A DNA stretch of 64,000 bases, from assembly GCA_947498455.1 (NCBI GenBank), contig CANMKK010000006.1, forward strand, positions 1 through 64,000, given 5' to 3'. A program made the position numbers and the translations under genes. Every line of letters starts with the position of its first letter. Within the stretch, counting starts at the first letter, position 1. Under the pieces are notes generated by a model. The model did no database searches. It saw only the letters and a list, made by a program, of their open reading frames with translations, and was not told where the DNA came from. Source of the DNA: an uncultured Aquimarina sp. (GTDB taxonomy: Bacteria > Bacteroidota > Bacteroidia > Flavobacteriales > Flavobacteriaceae). Below, piece after piece: positions 33,034 to 43,096 of the stretch.

Positions 33034-36000
33034 ATGATACATCACTATCTTTTAAAAATTAAAACATTAACGCTATTAATTCTAGTCGTTTTTTTAACTA
33101 ACACTGTGTTATTTGCTCAGTTAGAAACAGGAGATCTGGCAATTATTGGGTTTAATTCTGATACTTCTCCCGATCAACTAGCCATTGTAGCATTAGCCGA
33201 TATACCTTCTGGTCAAACCATCTATATTTCAGATTTAGAATGGACAGGAACTTCTTGGGATGCTGCTAGTACCACAGATGGAGCTATAACATGGACAACC
33301 ACATCTATAGTACCAGCAGGCACTATACTAAATATCACCATTAATAATGTTGCTATTGCAGGTGATTTAAGCAGTTATGGAACCGTATCTAAAACCAATT
33401 GGACAAGCACCAGTTCTTCCGTTACATCTGGTGGAGATGCTTGGTTTATTTATCAAGGTACCGCACCTACAGCCATTCCAACCAATTGGGTTTTTGGATG
33501 GAACAACTGGTCTACAGGTACACATGGGGCTCATGCTTGGGTTACATCTGGCACTACAAGCTCTACAACATCATACTTACCAGCTGACTTAACTAATGGC
33601 ACTAATGCTATTGCTTTATCTAGTACGGTTCCTAATGGAGGTAGTCATAGGGATAATATGAGATATACGGGAGTTATTTCTGGAGATAAAGCAACAATTC
33701 TTGCGGAAATAGTGAATATTGCTAATTGGACTGGTGATGAGACTGTTACTGAAGACCTAAGTGCTGGAGGAACAAATTTCCCTACAAGTTTCTCTGTAAG
33801 CTCTCCAAACAGTGCACCAACAGCAACTGCACCCGCAGCACCAACAATATCAGAAGATGCTACCAATGTGGCTCTGGCTGATGACATTGATGTAGCAGAC
33901 TCCGATGGAGATGATCAAACAGTAACTTTTACAATTACGGGAGGTACAGTAACATTAGGTACTGCTGGTATTTCTTTTGGCGGTAGTGGTAATGGATCAG
34001 CCAGTTTTACTGCTCAGGGAACCTTAGCCAATATTAATGCTGCATTGGATGCCGCTACCTTTACTCCCACTGCAGACTTAAATGGTACTAATGTAGGAGT
34101 AATTTCATTTATATCCAATGATGGTACTGATGATTCCAATACTGCAAGTGTTACTTTTGATATCACAGCTGTAAATGATGAACCTAGTTTTACAAAAGGA
34201 GCTGATGAAGATATAAATGAAGATGCAGGAGCACAAACCTCTAATGGATGGGCATCGGCTATAAATAAAGGAGCAACCAATGAAAGTGGGCAAACACTAA
34301 CATTTACAGTTACCAATGATAACAATGCCCTGTTTAGTGCTCAACCAGCTATTGACACCTCAGGAAACCTTACCTATACACCTGCAACAGATGCTAATGG
34401 ATCTGCGACGATGAGCATTGTCCTTTCTGATGATGGAGGAACTGCTAATGGTGGAGACGACACCTTTGCAACACAAACTTTTACCATTACTGTAAATGCC
34501 GTAAATGACGAACCTAGTTTCACAAAAGGAGCTGATGAAGATATAAATGAAGATGCTGGAGCACAAACCTCTAATGGATGGGCAACGGCTATAGACAAAG
34601 GAGCAACCAATGAAAGTGGGCAAACACTAACATTTACAGTTACCAATGATAACAATGCGCTATTTAGTGCTCAACCAGCTATTGACACCTCAGGAAACCT
34701 AACATATACACCTGCAACAGATGCTAATGGATCTGCAACGGTGAGCATTGTCCTTTCTGATGATGGGGGAACTGCTAATGGTGGAGACGACACCTTTGCA
34801 ACACAAACTTTTACCATTACTGTAAATGCCGTAAATGATGAACCTAGTTTTACAAAAGGAGCTGATGAAGATATAAATGAAGATGCTGGAACGCAAACCG
34901 CAAACGGGTGGGCAACGGCTATAGACAAAGGAGCTACCAATGAAAGTGGGCAAACACTAACATTTACAGTTACCAATGATAACAATGCACTGTTTAGTGC
35001 TCAACCAGCTATTGACGCCTCAGGAAACCTTACCTATACTCCTGCAGCTGATGCTAATGGATCCGCAACGGTTAGTGTGGTACTGTCTGATAATGGGGGA
35101 ACTGCCAATGGTGGAGATGATACCTTTGCTACACAAAATTTTACCATCACAGTAAATGCTGTAAATGACGAACCTAGCTTTACCGCAGGTGCTAATGAAA
35201 CGGTGAATGAAGATGCTGGAGCACAAACCACGAATGGATGGGCAACTGCATTAGACAAAGGAGCTACCGATGAAAGCGGACAAACTCTAACATTTACGGT
35301 GACTAATGATAACAATGCACTATTCAGTGCGCAACCAGCTATCGACGCTTCCGGAAACCTTACCTATACTCCTGCAGCTGATGCTAATGGATCCGCAACG
35401 GTTAGTGTGGTACTGTCTGATAATGGGGGAACTGCCAATGGTGGAGATGATACCTTTGCTACACAAAATTTTACCATCACAGTAAATGCCGTAAATGACG
35501 AACCTAGCTTTACCGCAGGTGCTAATGAAACGGTAAATGAAGATGCTGGAGCACAAACCACGAATGGATGGGCCACGGCTATAGATAAAGGAGCTACCAA
35601 TGAAAGCGGACAAACTCTAACATTTACGGTGACTAATGATAACAATGCACTATTCAGTGCGCAACCAGCTATTGACGCCTTAGGAAATCTAACCTATACT
35701 CCTGCAGCTGATGCTAATGGATCGGCAACGGTTAGTGTGGTACTGTCTGATGATGGGGGAACTGCCAATGGTGGAGATGATACCTTTGCTACACAAAATT
35801 TTACCATCACAGTAAATGCCGTAAATGACGAACCTAGCTTTACCGCAGGTGCTAATGAAACGGTAAATGAAGATGCTGGAGCACAAACCACGAATGGATG
35901 GGCCACGGCTATAGATAAAGGAGCTACCAATGAAAGCGGACAAACTCTAACATTTACAGTTACTAATGATAACAATGCACTGTTTAGTACTCAACCAGCT

Positions 36001-37737
36001 ATTGACACCTCAGGAAGTCTAACCTATACACCTGCAACAGACGCTAACGGATCTGCAACGGTAAGCATTGCCCTTTCTGATGATGGAGGAACTGCTAATG
36101 GTGGAGATGATACGTTTGTAACTCAAACTTTTACTATTACTGTAAATGCCGTAAATGATGAACCTAGCTTTACAAAAGGAGCTGATGAAGATATAAATGA
36201 AGATGCTGGAGCGCAAACCGCAAACGGGTGGGCTACAGCTATAGACAAAGGAGCAACCAATGAAAGCGGACAAACCCTAACATTTACGGTGACTAATGAT
36301 AACAATGCACTGTTTAGTACTCAACCAGCTATTGACGACTCAGGAAACCTTACCTATACACCTGCAACAGATGCTAATGGATCTGCGACGGTGAGCATTG
36401 TCCTATCTGATGATGGGGGAACTGCTAATGGTGGAGACGATACCTTTGCAACACAAACTTTTACCATTACTGTAAATGCTGTAAATGATGAACCTAGCTT
36501 TACAAAAGGAGCTGATGAAGATATAAATGAAGATGCTGGAGCACAAACCACGAATGGATGGGCAACTGCATTAGACAAAGGAGCTACCAATGAAAGCGGA
36601 CAAACTCTAACATTTACGGTGACTAATGATAACAATGCACTATTTAGTACTCAACCAGCTATTGACGCCTCAGGAAGTCTAACCTATACACCCGCAGCAG
36701 ATGCTAATGGATCTGCAACCGTAAGTGTAGTACTGTCTGATGATGGGGGAACTACCAATGGTGGAGATGATACCTTTGCTACACAAAATTTTACCATCAC
36801 AGTAAATGCCGTAAATGACGAACCTAGCTTTACCGCAGGTGCTAATGAAACGGTGAATGAAGATGCAGGAGCGCAAACTGTAAACGGTTGGGCAACTGCA
36901 TTAGACAAAGGAGCTACCGATGAAAACGGACAAACTCTAACATTTACGGTGACTAATGATAATAATGCACTATTTAGTGCACAACCAGCTATCGACGCTT
37001 CCGGAAACCTTACCTATACTCCTGCATCTGATGCTAATGGATCCGCAACGGTGAGCATAGTTCTTTCTGATGATGGGGGAACTGCCAATGGTGGAGATGA
37101 TACCTTTGCTACTCAAACTTTTACAATCACAGTAAATGCCGTAAATGACGAGCCTAGTTTTACTCCTGGCGCTAATGAAATGGTTAATGAAAACACCGGT
37201 ATACAAACTGTAAACGGTTGGGCAACATCATTGTCGACTGGGCCAGCGGATGAAAGCGGACAAACACTAACCTTTACAGTGACCAACGACAATAATGGGC
37301 TATTCAGTGCGCAACCAGCTATCGATGCTTCTGGAAACCTTACCTATACTCCTGCAACAGATGCTAGTGGATCTGCAACGGTAAGTGTAGTACTATCTGA
37401 TGATGGAGGAACTGCCAATGGTGGAGATGATACGTTTGCAGCTCAAACTTTTACAATTGAAGTAGCATCTGTATTAGGTGTTCAAGATGAAATATTCTCT
37501 GGATTAACAGTCTATCCTATCCCAGCAAAAGACATTCTCACCATTTCTAATGGAACTAACGTAAGATTGACCCGAGCTGAAGTATTTAATATTCAAGGAA
37601 AACTTATTAATTCCAAAGAATTAAACTCAAGTAGTAATAACAACACTTTAGATGTTTCCAATATTCCTACTGGATTATATCTATTAAAAATATACTCTGA
37701 AAATAATTATATTACGAAAAGAGTTTCAATAAAATAA
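33034..37737 (+). CDS. Secreted repeat adhesin with type IX sorting domain
   Basis: A 1567-residue exported protein with a signal peptide ending VLFAQ (~28). The N-terminal domain (~30-250) resembles a lamin-tail-like module (DLAIIGFNSDTSPDQLAIVALADI). One diverged cadherin/Big-like unit follows (~265-380), then ten ~110-residue repeats. Each repeat begins NDEPSF, contains NEDAG, GQTLTFTVTNDNN and GNLTYTPA, and ends DDTFATQTFTITVNAV. The last ~85 residues (VYPIPAKDILTISNG to GLYLLKIYSE, KRVSIK) form a T9SS type A sorting domain, so the protein is delivered to the surface by the type IX system. Acidic Asp-rich loops suggest calcium-stabilised rods. Not in an operon. Confidence 0.9.
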   Translation: MIHHYLLKIKTLTLLILVVFLTNTVLFAQLETGDLAIIGFNSDTSPDQLAIVALADIPSGQTIYISDLEWTGTSWDAASTTDGAITWTTTSIVPAGTILNITINNVAIAGDLSSYGTVSKTNWTSTSSSVTSGGDAWFIYQGTAPTAIPTNWVFGWNNWSTGTHGAHAWVTSGTTSSTTSYLPADLTNGTNAIALSSTVPNGGSHRDNMRYTGVISGDKATILAEIVNIANWTGDETVTEDLSAGGTNFPTSFSVSSPNSAPTATAPAAPTISEDATNVALADDIDVADSDGDDQTVTFTITGGTVTLGTAGISFGGSGNGSASFTAQGTLANINAALDAATFTPTADLNGTNVGVISFISNDGTDDSNTASVTFDITAVNDEPSFTKGADEDINEDAGAQTSNGWASAINKGATNESGQTLTFTVTNDNNALFSAQPAIDTSGNLTYTPATDANGSATMSIVLSDDGGTANGGDDTFATQTFTITVNAVNDEPSFTKGADEDINEDAGAQTSNGWATAIDKGATNESGQTLTFTVTNDNNALFSAQPAIDTSGNLTYTPATDANGSATVSIVLSDDGGTANGGDDTFATQTFTITVNAVNDEPSFTKGADEDINEDAGTQTANGWATAIDKGATNESGQTLTFTVTNDNNALFSAQPAIDASGNLTYTPAADANGSATVSVVLSDNGGTANGGDDTFATQNFTITVNAVNDEPSFTAGANETVNEDAGAQTTNGWATALDKGATDESGQTLTFTVTNDNNALFSAQPAIDASGNLTYTPAADANGSATVSVVLSDNGGTANGGDDTFATQNFTITVNAVNDEPSFTAGANETVNEDAGAQTTNGWATAIDKGATNESGQTLTFTVTNDNNALFSAQPAIDALGNLTYTPAADANGSATVSVVLSDDGGTANGGDDTFATQNFTITVNAVNDEPSFTAGANETVNEDAGAQTTNGWATAIDKGATNESGQTLTFTVTNDNNALFSTQPAIDTSGSLTYTPATDANGSATVSIALSDDGGTANGGDDTFVTQTFTITVNAVNDEPSFTKGADEDINEDAGAQTANGWATAIDKGATNESGQTLTFTVTNDNNALFSTQPAIDDSGNLTYTPATDANGSATVSIVLSDDGGTANGGDDTFATQTFTITVNAVNDEPSFTKGADEDINEDAGAQTTNGWATALDKGATNESGQTLTFTVTNDNNALFSTQPAIDASGSLTYTPAADANGSATVSVVLSDDGGTTNGGDDTFATQNFTITVNAVNDEPSFTAGANETVNEDAGAQTVNGWATALDKGATDENGQTLTFTVTNDNNALFSAQPAIDASGNLTYTPASDANGSATVSIVLSDDGGTANGGDDTFATQTFTITVNAVNDEPSFTPGANEMVNENTGIQTVNGWATSLSTGPADESGQTLTFTVTNDNNGLFSAQPAIDASGNLTYTPATDASGSATVSVVLSDDGGTANGGDDTFAAQTFTIEVASVLGVQDEIFSGLTVYPIPAKDILTISNGTNVRLTRAEVFNIQGKLINSKELNSSSNNNTLDVSNIPTGLYLLKIYSENNYITKRVSIK
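34171..37470 (+). repeat. Ten tandem 330-bp coding repeats
   Basis: Units start at GTAAATGATGAACCT or its GACGAACCT variant at 34171, 34501, 34831, 35161, 35491, 35821, 36151, 36481, 36811 and 37141, an exact 330-bp period with no length drift. The first nine are nearly alike and the tenth has diverged (MVNENTG, LSTGPADE). Two sequence subtypes are mixed: TKGADEDINEDAG and TAGANETVNEDAG. The uniform spacing points to recent unequal exchange or gene conversion. Confidence 0.97.
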
Positions 37738-37760
37738 ATACAGAAACATCATATCACTAT

Positions 37761-37789
37761 AAAAAGAGGGGTAAACACCCCTCTTTTTT
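37761..37789 (+). terminator. Rho-independent terminator after the adhesin gene
   Basis: AAAAAGAGGGG and CCCCTCTTTTTT form a strong stem around TAAACA. It lies ~25 bp beyond the adhesin stop. Confidence 0.93.
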
Positions 37790-37867
37790 ACACCCATAAT
37801 CGAGTATTTCCACCTATTTGAAATTCAATTACAGCCATGTACCTTTACTACTATGATTGAATGCACA

Positions 37868-37981
37868 ATGTCCCTAAATAAAAAAAGAAATACAATGATG
37901 AAATTAATTCCTGCTGCTGTATTGGCACTTATATTAGTTGCCCTATTTATGAATATCTACCTTTTACTAAAATTTGTATAA
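37868..37981 (+). CDS. Possible small single-helix membrane protein
   Basis: A 37-codon frame with a Lys/Arg N-terminus (SLNKKRNTMMK) and one long hydrophobic helix (LIPAAVLALILVALFMNIYLLL), matching the usual pattern of small membrane proteins. Alternative starts are at 37853 and 37895. It sits alone between the adhesin terminator and the convergent ABC permease. No ribosome site stands out, so it could be chance. Confidence 0.35.
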   Translation: MSLNKKRNTMMKLIPAAVLALILVALFMNIYLLLKFV

Positions 37982-38131
37982 CAATGCCTTCCTTTAATCT
38001 GTGATTTCCTAAAAACATAGCAGGATAATACTATATTGTTACCTGATCAAAATAAGCAAAACTCCTTGAAGCTCGGTTACTAGTTTTCAGCAGTATAGTA
38101 ATCCTAAAACTTTAACGATACTACATAAAAA

Positions 38132-39385
38132 TTACATCCCTGTTCGGATAGCCTCTACCGGATCAAGTCTGGCTGCCATCCAAGCTGGAAAAATACCTGC
38201 TATCAACCCTATTAAAGTAGACCAAAACATGCCCCAAAACATATTGGATGCAGAAAGTACAAATTCAAAATCCCCTGCCATAATTGAAGCTCCTTTTGAT
38301 AGTAACCAAACGAACAACAAACCTATCAGCCCTCCAAATATTGCAAGCACTATAGCCTCAAACAAAAACTGAAGCAAAATAAATTTTCTTTTAGCTCCTA
38401 GGGCTTTTTGTATTCCGATGAGATTGGTTCTTTCTTTTACACTAACAAACATAATATTGGCAATTCCAAATCCTCCTACCAATAATGCAAATCCTCCTAT
38501 AATACCACCAATCCATGACATTTGACCCGTTATATTATCTATAAAATCAGTAAAACCTTGCAATTGATTCACAAAGAAATTATCAATTTCGTCTGGTTTT
38601 AACCCTCTATATGCTCTCATTTTTTGAGCCAATAAAGCCGTAAACTCTTGTACATCATTTCCTGATTCAGGTTTGATAATGACGGCTGGAAATGCCATTT
38701 TATTATTATCTCCGTAAATTTTCCTAACTACATTCACAGGCAATATTACTGCTGTATCTTTAGAATTACCAAAAAGCCCCGTTCCTTCTTTCTTTAAAAC
38801 ACCTATCACGGTAAATTTTCTACTATAAAAACGTACTTTTTTACCAATAGGATCATCCGAACCAAATAAACCGTTTGCTACTTCATCACCCAATACGATG
38901 ACAGGAGCTCCAGCCACAGATTCTTGTTCATTATAAAATCTTCCTTTAACAATCTGCAATTCTTCTATTTCATAATAATCACTAGTAACGGGAATAACCT
39001 CTACATTACTTACACTTTGATCTTGATACTTTATGGTTTCGGGAGATACATTCAATACAAAACTAGCAGCCTTCATATCCGGCATTGTTCTTTTTAGATA
39101 TTGATACTCATCAAAAGTAACATCAGGAAACTGTTCTCTTTTCCACTTCGGGACTTCTGAGGGACCAAAAGAAAATCGCATCAAATAAATTGTGCTATTG
39201 TCTAGTGAACTAATGCTTCCTTTGATCTCCTTCTCTAATGAATCTACTGCTGCTAATACTCCAATAATAGAAAAGATACCTATAGTAATTCCCAACAGTG
39301 AAAGAAAGGTTCTTAGCTTATTATTTATCAACGCATTAATCGCAAAATTAAAACTTTCTTTGAGAACTCTTAGGTAGATTAGCAT
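38132..39385 (-). CDS. MacB/FtsX-type ABC transporter permease
   Basis: A 417-residue permease. It has an N-terminal cytoplasmic stretch and helix 1 (LRTFLSLLGITIGIFSIIGVLAAV), then a large MacB_PCD periplasmic domain (~45-270). Three C-terminal FtsX-type helices follow (IGGFALLVGGFGIANIMFVSV, AIVLAIFGGLIGLLFVWLL, GMFWSTLIGLIAGIFPAWMAARLDPVEAIR). This topology fits MacB/LolCDE-type mechanotransmission transporters that export substrates from the periplasmic side. The ATPase subunit is not adjacent, so it must be encoded elsewhere. Substrate unknown. Confidence 0.9.
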   Translation of the reverse strand: MLIYLRVLKESFNFAINALINNKLRTFLSLLGITIGIFSIIGVLAAVDSLEKEIKGSISSLDNSTIYLMRFSFGPSEVPKWKREQFPDVTFDEYQYLKRTMPDMKAASFVLNVSPETIKYQDQSVSNVEVIPVTSDYYEIEELQIVKGRFYNEQESVAGAPVIVLGDEVANGLFGSDDPIGKKVRFYSRKFTVIGVLKKEGTGLFGNSKDTAVILPVNVVRKIYGDNNKMAFPAVIIKPESGNDVQEFTALLAQKMRAYRGLKPDEIDNFFVNQLQGFTDFIDNITGQMSWIGGIIGGFALLVGGFGIANIMFVSVKERTNLIGIQKALGAKRKFILLQFLFEAIVLAIFGGLIGLLFVWLLSKGASIMAGDFEFVLSASNMFWGMFWSTLIGLIAGIFPAWMAARLDPVEAIRTGM

Positions 39386-39467
39386 AACGGTTTTTTGTAC
39401 AATCTAAAGATAGGACGTTTTCGTTATTGTTTTGTTACAAAAAATCTAAACAATTACAACTAATAGG

Positions 39468-39499
39468 TTGTTAAATTGTTAACTAAATTGCTACTTTTG
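39468..39499 (+). promoter_or_regulatory. Candidate housekeeping promoter of purH
   Basis: TTG at 39468-39470 and TACTTTTG at 39492-39499 match the Bacteroidota -33 and TAnnTTTG -7 elements at 21-base spacing. The -7 element ends 22 bp before the purH ATG, which fits a short leader. Confidence 0.45.
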
Positions 39500-39521
39500 C
39501 GTTTTACTAACAAAAATTGTT

Positions 39522-41054
39522 ATGAGCAACACAAAAACGGCTAAATCCGCGCTAATTTCTGTATTTAGCAAAGATGGATTAGCACCTATCGTAAAAAAAT
39601 TAGACGAACTTGGAGTTACCATCTATTCTACAGGAGGTACTGAAAAATTTATAAAGGATCAGGGTATTGATGTAATCCCTGTAGAAGATATAACTTCATA
39701 CCCTTCGATTCTTGGAGGACGTGTAAAAACACTTCACCCTAAAGTATTTGGTGGGATATTAAATCGTCAGAACAACGATAGTGATGTTGCCGAATTAGAA
39801 CAATATGAAATCCCACAAATTGATATTGTTATTGTAGACTTATACCCTTTTGAAAAAACAGTAGCTTCTGGAGCTCCTGAACAAGATATTATCGAAAAAA
39901 TAGATATTGGAGGAATTTCATTAATCAGAGCTGCTGCAAAAAACTTTGCAGACGTAACCTGTGTAGCATCCGTAAATGATTATGCTGAATTTTTAGAGAT
40001 CATTTCTAAAAATAATGGTTCCATCTCATTAAAAGATCGTAAACGATTCGCTGCAAAAGCATTTAATGTTTCTTCGCATTATGATAGTGCTATTTTTAAT
40101 TATTTTAACACTGATAATGATATCTCTTCGCTAAAAATTAGTGAAACCAAAGGAACTACATTACGCTACGGAGAAAACCCTCATCAAAAAGGATTTTTCT
40201 TTGGAGATTTTGATGCCATGTTTGATAAATTACACGGTAAAGAATTATCATACAACAATTTATTGGATGTTGATGCTGCTATAAATCTAATGAATGAATT
40301 TAAAGGAGAAGCACCTACATTTGCAATTCTTAAACATAACAATGCCTGTGGTCTTGCACAGCGACCTACTATTCACCAAGCATATAAAGATGCATTAGCA
40401 GGTGATCCTGTTTCGGCATTTGGAGGTGTATTAGTAAGTAACACAGTTTTAGATAAAATTACTGCAGAAGAGATTCACACCCTGTTTTGTGAAGTAGTAA
40501 TTGCTCCAGGTTATAGTGATGAAGCACTAGAAATACTAAAAGGTAAAAAGAATAGAATCATCTTAGTCCAAAACGATATTCCACTACCAAAAACGCAAGT
40601 ACGTTCGTGCCTTAATGGAGTCTTAGTTCAGGATAAAGACCTAAAAACAGATGCTTCCAGCGATCTGACTACAGTTACAAAAGCAGCTCCAACAACAGAT
40701 CAGATTGAAGACTTACTTTTTGCTTCAAAAATATGCAAGCATACCAAATCAAATACAATTGTATTCACTAAAGAAAAACAATTATTGGCTAGTGGTACTG
40801 GGCAAACATCTAGAGTAGATGCCTTAAAACAATCAATAGAAAAAGCCAATTCATTTAACTTTGACCTTACCGGAGCAGTTATGGCGAGTGACGCATTTTT
40901 TCCTTTTCCTGATTGTGTAGAATTAGCTGATAACGCCGGAATTAAAGCGGTAATACAGCCAGGAGGCTCTATCAAAGATCAATTAAGTATTGATTATTGT
41001 GACGAACATGGGATTGCCATGGTAATGACAGGAACTCGTCATTTTAAACATTAA
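39522..41054 (+). CDS. purH: Bifunctional AICAR formyltransferase / IMP cyclohydrolase
   Basis: A 510-residue PurH of normal length. The N-terminal MGS-like IMP cyclohydrolase domain (~1-140) shows LGVTIYSTGGTEKFIKD, SYPSILGGRVKTLHPKVFGGIL and VDLYPFEKT. The C-terminal AICAR transformylase carries KHNNACGLAQ with the catalytic Lys-His, then MASDAFFPFPDCVELA and AVIQPGGSIKDQ. It catalyses the last two steps of IMP synthesis using 10-formyl-THF. It is 42 bp ahead of mreB, the usual flavobacterial arrangement, and a readthrough operon is likely. Confidence 0.97.
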   Translation: MSNTKTAKSALISVFSKDGLAPIVKKLDELGVTIYSTGGTEKFIKDQGIDVIPVEDITSYPSILGGRVKTLHPKVFGGILNRQNNDSDVAELEQYEIPQIDIVIVDLYPFEKTVASGAPEQDIIEKIDIGGISLIRAAAKNFADVTCVASVNDYAEFLEIISKNNGSISLKDRKRFAAKAFNVSSHYDSAIFNYFNTDNDISSLKISETKGTTLRYGENPHQKGFFFGDFDAMFDKLHGKELSYNNLLDVDAAINLMNEFKGEAPTFAILKHNNACGLAQRPTIHQAYKDALAGDPVSAFGGVLVSNTVLDKITAEEIHTLFCEVVIAPGYSDEALEILKGKKNRIILVQNDIPLPKTQVRSCLNGVLVQDKDLKTDASSDLTTVTKAAPTTDQIEDLLFASKICKHTKSNTIVFTKEKQLLASGTGQTSRVDALKQSIEKANSFNFDLTGAVMASDAFFPFPDCVELADNAGIKAVIQPGGSIKDQLSIDYCDEHGIAMVMTGTRHFKH

Positions 41055-41096
41055 TTTTAGTACATTTACTTAATTCTAACATTTTTAATATTTTTT

Positions 41097-42125
41097 ATGG
41101 GATTTTTTGACTTCTTTACTGAAGAGATTGCTATAGATCTAGGAACTGCAAATACATTAGTAATTCATAATGATAAAGTAGTGGTAGACAGTCCATCCAT
41201 AGTAGCAAGGGACATTGTAACCGGTAAAATAATTGCCGCTGGTAAAGAAGCTGCGATGATGCAAGGAAAAACCCACGAAAATATAAAAACAATTAGACCA
41301 CTTAAAGATGGTGTAATTGCAGATTTTGATGCTAGTGAGAAAATGATAAGCATGTTTATTAAAGATATTCCTGCTTTAAAGAAAAAAATCTTTACTCCTG
41401 CATTGCGAATGGTAATATGCATCCCTTCTGGAATTACAGAAGTAGAAATGCGAGCGGTTAAAGAAAGTGCGGAACGAGTAAATGGAAAAGAAGTATACCT
41501 TATACACGAACCAATGGCTGCGGCCATTGGTATTGGTGTAGATATCATGCAGCCAAAAGGTAATATGATTGTTGATATAGGTGGTGGTACTACCGAAATT
41601 GCAGTTATCGCCTTAGGAGGTATTGTATGTGATAAATCTGTGAAGATTGCAGGAGACGTATTTACCAACGATATCATTTATTATATGCGTACGCAACATA
41701 ACCTATATGTCGGTGAACGTACTGCCGAAAAAATAAAAATACAAATTGGAGCAGCTACTGAAGATTTAGAATTACCTCCAGAAGAAATGAATGTGCAAGG
41801 TCGGGATTTATTGACCGGAAAACCTAAACAGGTACAGATTTCATTTAGAGAAATTGCAAAAGCATTAGACAAATCAATTCTTAGAATTGAAGATGCCGTT
41901 ATGGAGACACTATCTCAAACTCCACCGGAGTTAGCTGCTGATATATATAATACAGGAATTTATCTTGCTGGAGGAGGATCGATGCTTAGGGGATTAGACA
42001 AACGATTATCTCAAAAAACAGATTTACCTGTTTATATTGCCGAAGACCCATTAAGAGCCGTGGTAAGGGGAACAGGAATTACACTGAAAAATATTAATCG
42101 ATATAAAAGCGTATTGATTAAATAA
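41097..42125 (+). CDS. mreB: Rod shape-determining protein MreB
   Basis: A 342-residue bacterial actin. The ATP-binding signatures are clear: AIDLGTANTLVIHNDKVVVDSPSIVA (phosphate 1), NMIVDIGGGTTEIAVIALGGIV (phosphate 2) and GIYLAGGGSMLRGLDKRLS (adenosine). It polymerises on the inner face of the membrane and guides elongation-specific wall synthesis with MreC, MreD, PBP2 and RodA, all encoded next to it. Confidence 0.97.
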   Translation: MGFFDFFTEEIAIDLGTANTLVIHNDKVVVDSPSIVARDIVTGKIIAAGKEAAMMQGKTHENIKTIRPLKDGVIADFDASEKMISMFIKDIPALKKKIFTPALRMVICIPSGITEVEMRAVKESAERVNGKEVYLIHEPMAAAIGIGVDIMQPKGNMIVDIGGGTTEIAVIALGGIVCDKSVKIAGDVFTNDIIYYMRTQHNLYVGERTAEKIKIQIGAATEDLELPPEEMNVQGRDLLTGKPKQVQISFREIAKALDKSILRIEDAVMETLSQTPPELAADIYNTGIYLAGGGSMLRGLDKRLSQKTDLPVYIAEDPLRAVVRGTGITLKNINRYKSVLIK

Positions 42126-42274
42126 TATTTTTCTAAAAAAAAATAATTCTTAAACGAATATACCTAAAAGCTTTTTTTTACGTTATTCTGATTTGATTAT
42201 TTTTAGTATCTTAAAAGTAAACAAGGATAGTAAGTTTGTTTTAACAATATAAAAATTATTTACCCTCAATACTT

Positions 42275-43096
42275 ATGCAGCAGATTATTAATTTTTTAAT
42301 AAGGAATAAGAACTTCCTATTATTTTTGCTGTTGTTGTTTTTTTCATTAATACTAACTATACAATCTCATACCTACCATAAAAGCAAATTTATAAGCTCC
42401 ACAAATTTTCTTTCAGGAGGAGTTTATGGATGGCGGTACTCTATAAGTACTTATTTTGGGTTACGTAATAAAAACACACGGCTACTTGAGGAAAATGAAC
42501 GCCTTCGCAATTACATAAGTACATTTTCAATAGATACAAGTTCAGTAAAATTTCTAGATACCTTATCATTCCGAAAACCTTTTAGTTTTACTAAGGGAAA
42601 TGTATACAAAAATGATTACAGTAAAACAGACAACTATATTCTAATTAACAAAGGCGAAAATGACGGTATAGAACCTGATATGGGGGTGATTACAGACAAA
42701 GGAATTATTGGCATCGTAGAAAATACTTCAAAAAACTATAGTAGAGTACTATCCATATTAAATAGTAATTCTAAAATAAACGCTGGATTAAAAAAATCTA
42801 ATCAATACGGATCATTAGTATGGAATGGAAAAGACCCGAACATCGTTCAATTAGAAACGGTTCCTAGACAGGCAATTTTAAAGCAAGGAGACACCATTAT
42901 TACTAATGGTCGCTCTACAATTTTCCCAAAAGGGATTGGTATAGGCACCATATTAAGCTATGAGCTGGATAAAAGTCAAAGCTACTACCTTATTGATGTT
43001 AAACTATTTAACGACATGACAGATATAGGTTTTATATATGCCATAAAAAGTAGTGATGCTACAGAAATAAAAGAAATAGAAAACCCCGAAAATTAA
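42275..43096 (+). CDS. mreC: Rod shape-determining protein MreC
   Basis: A 273-residue single-pass protein: helix at ~12-30 (FLLFLLLLFFSLILTIQS), a short coiled coil (LLEENERLRNYI), then the periplasmic double beta-barrel with NYILINKGENDGIEPDMGVITDKGIIGIV and GDTIITNGRSTIFPKGIGIGTI. It starts 149 bp after mreB and overlaps mreD by one base. It activates PBP2 in the elongasome. Confidence 0.95.
   Translation: MQQIINFLIRNKNFLLFLLLLFFSLILTIQSHTYHKSKFISSTNFLSGGVYGWRYSISTYFGLRNKNTRLLEENERLRNYISTFSIDTSSVKFLDTLSFRKPFSFTKGNVYKNDYSKTDNYILINKGENDGIEPDMGVITDKGIIGIVENTSKNYSRVLSILNSNSKINAGLKKSNQYGSLVWNGKDPNIVQLETVPRQAILKQGDTIITNGRSTIFPKGIGIGTILSYELDKSQSYYLIDVKLFNDMTDIGFIYAIKSSDATEIKEIENPEN

Noticed and set aside
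34014-37206. Series of ~60-104-codon frames on the minus strand opposite the adhesin
   Set aside because: They recur every 330 bp as mirror frames of the repeat units, so they are shadows of the real plus-strand gene.
34171-37470. Possible CRISPR array
   Set aside because: The repeats are 330 bp, coding and directly joined without unique spacers. No cas genes are in the window.
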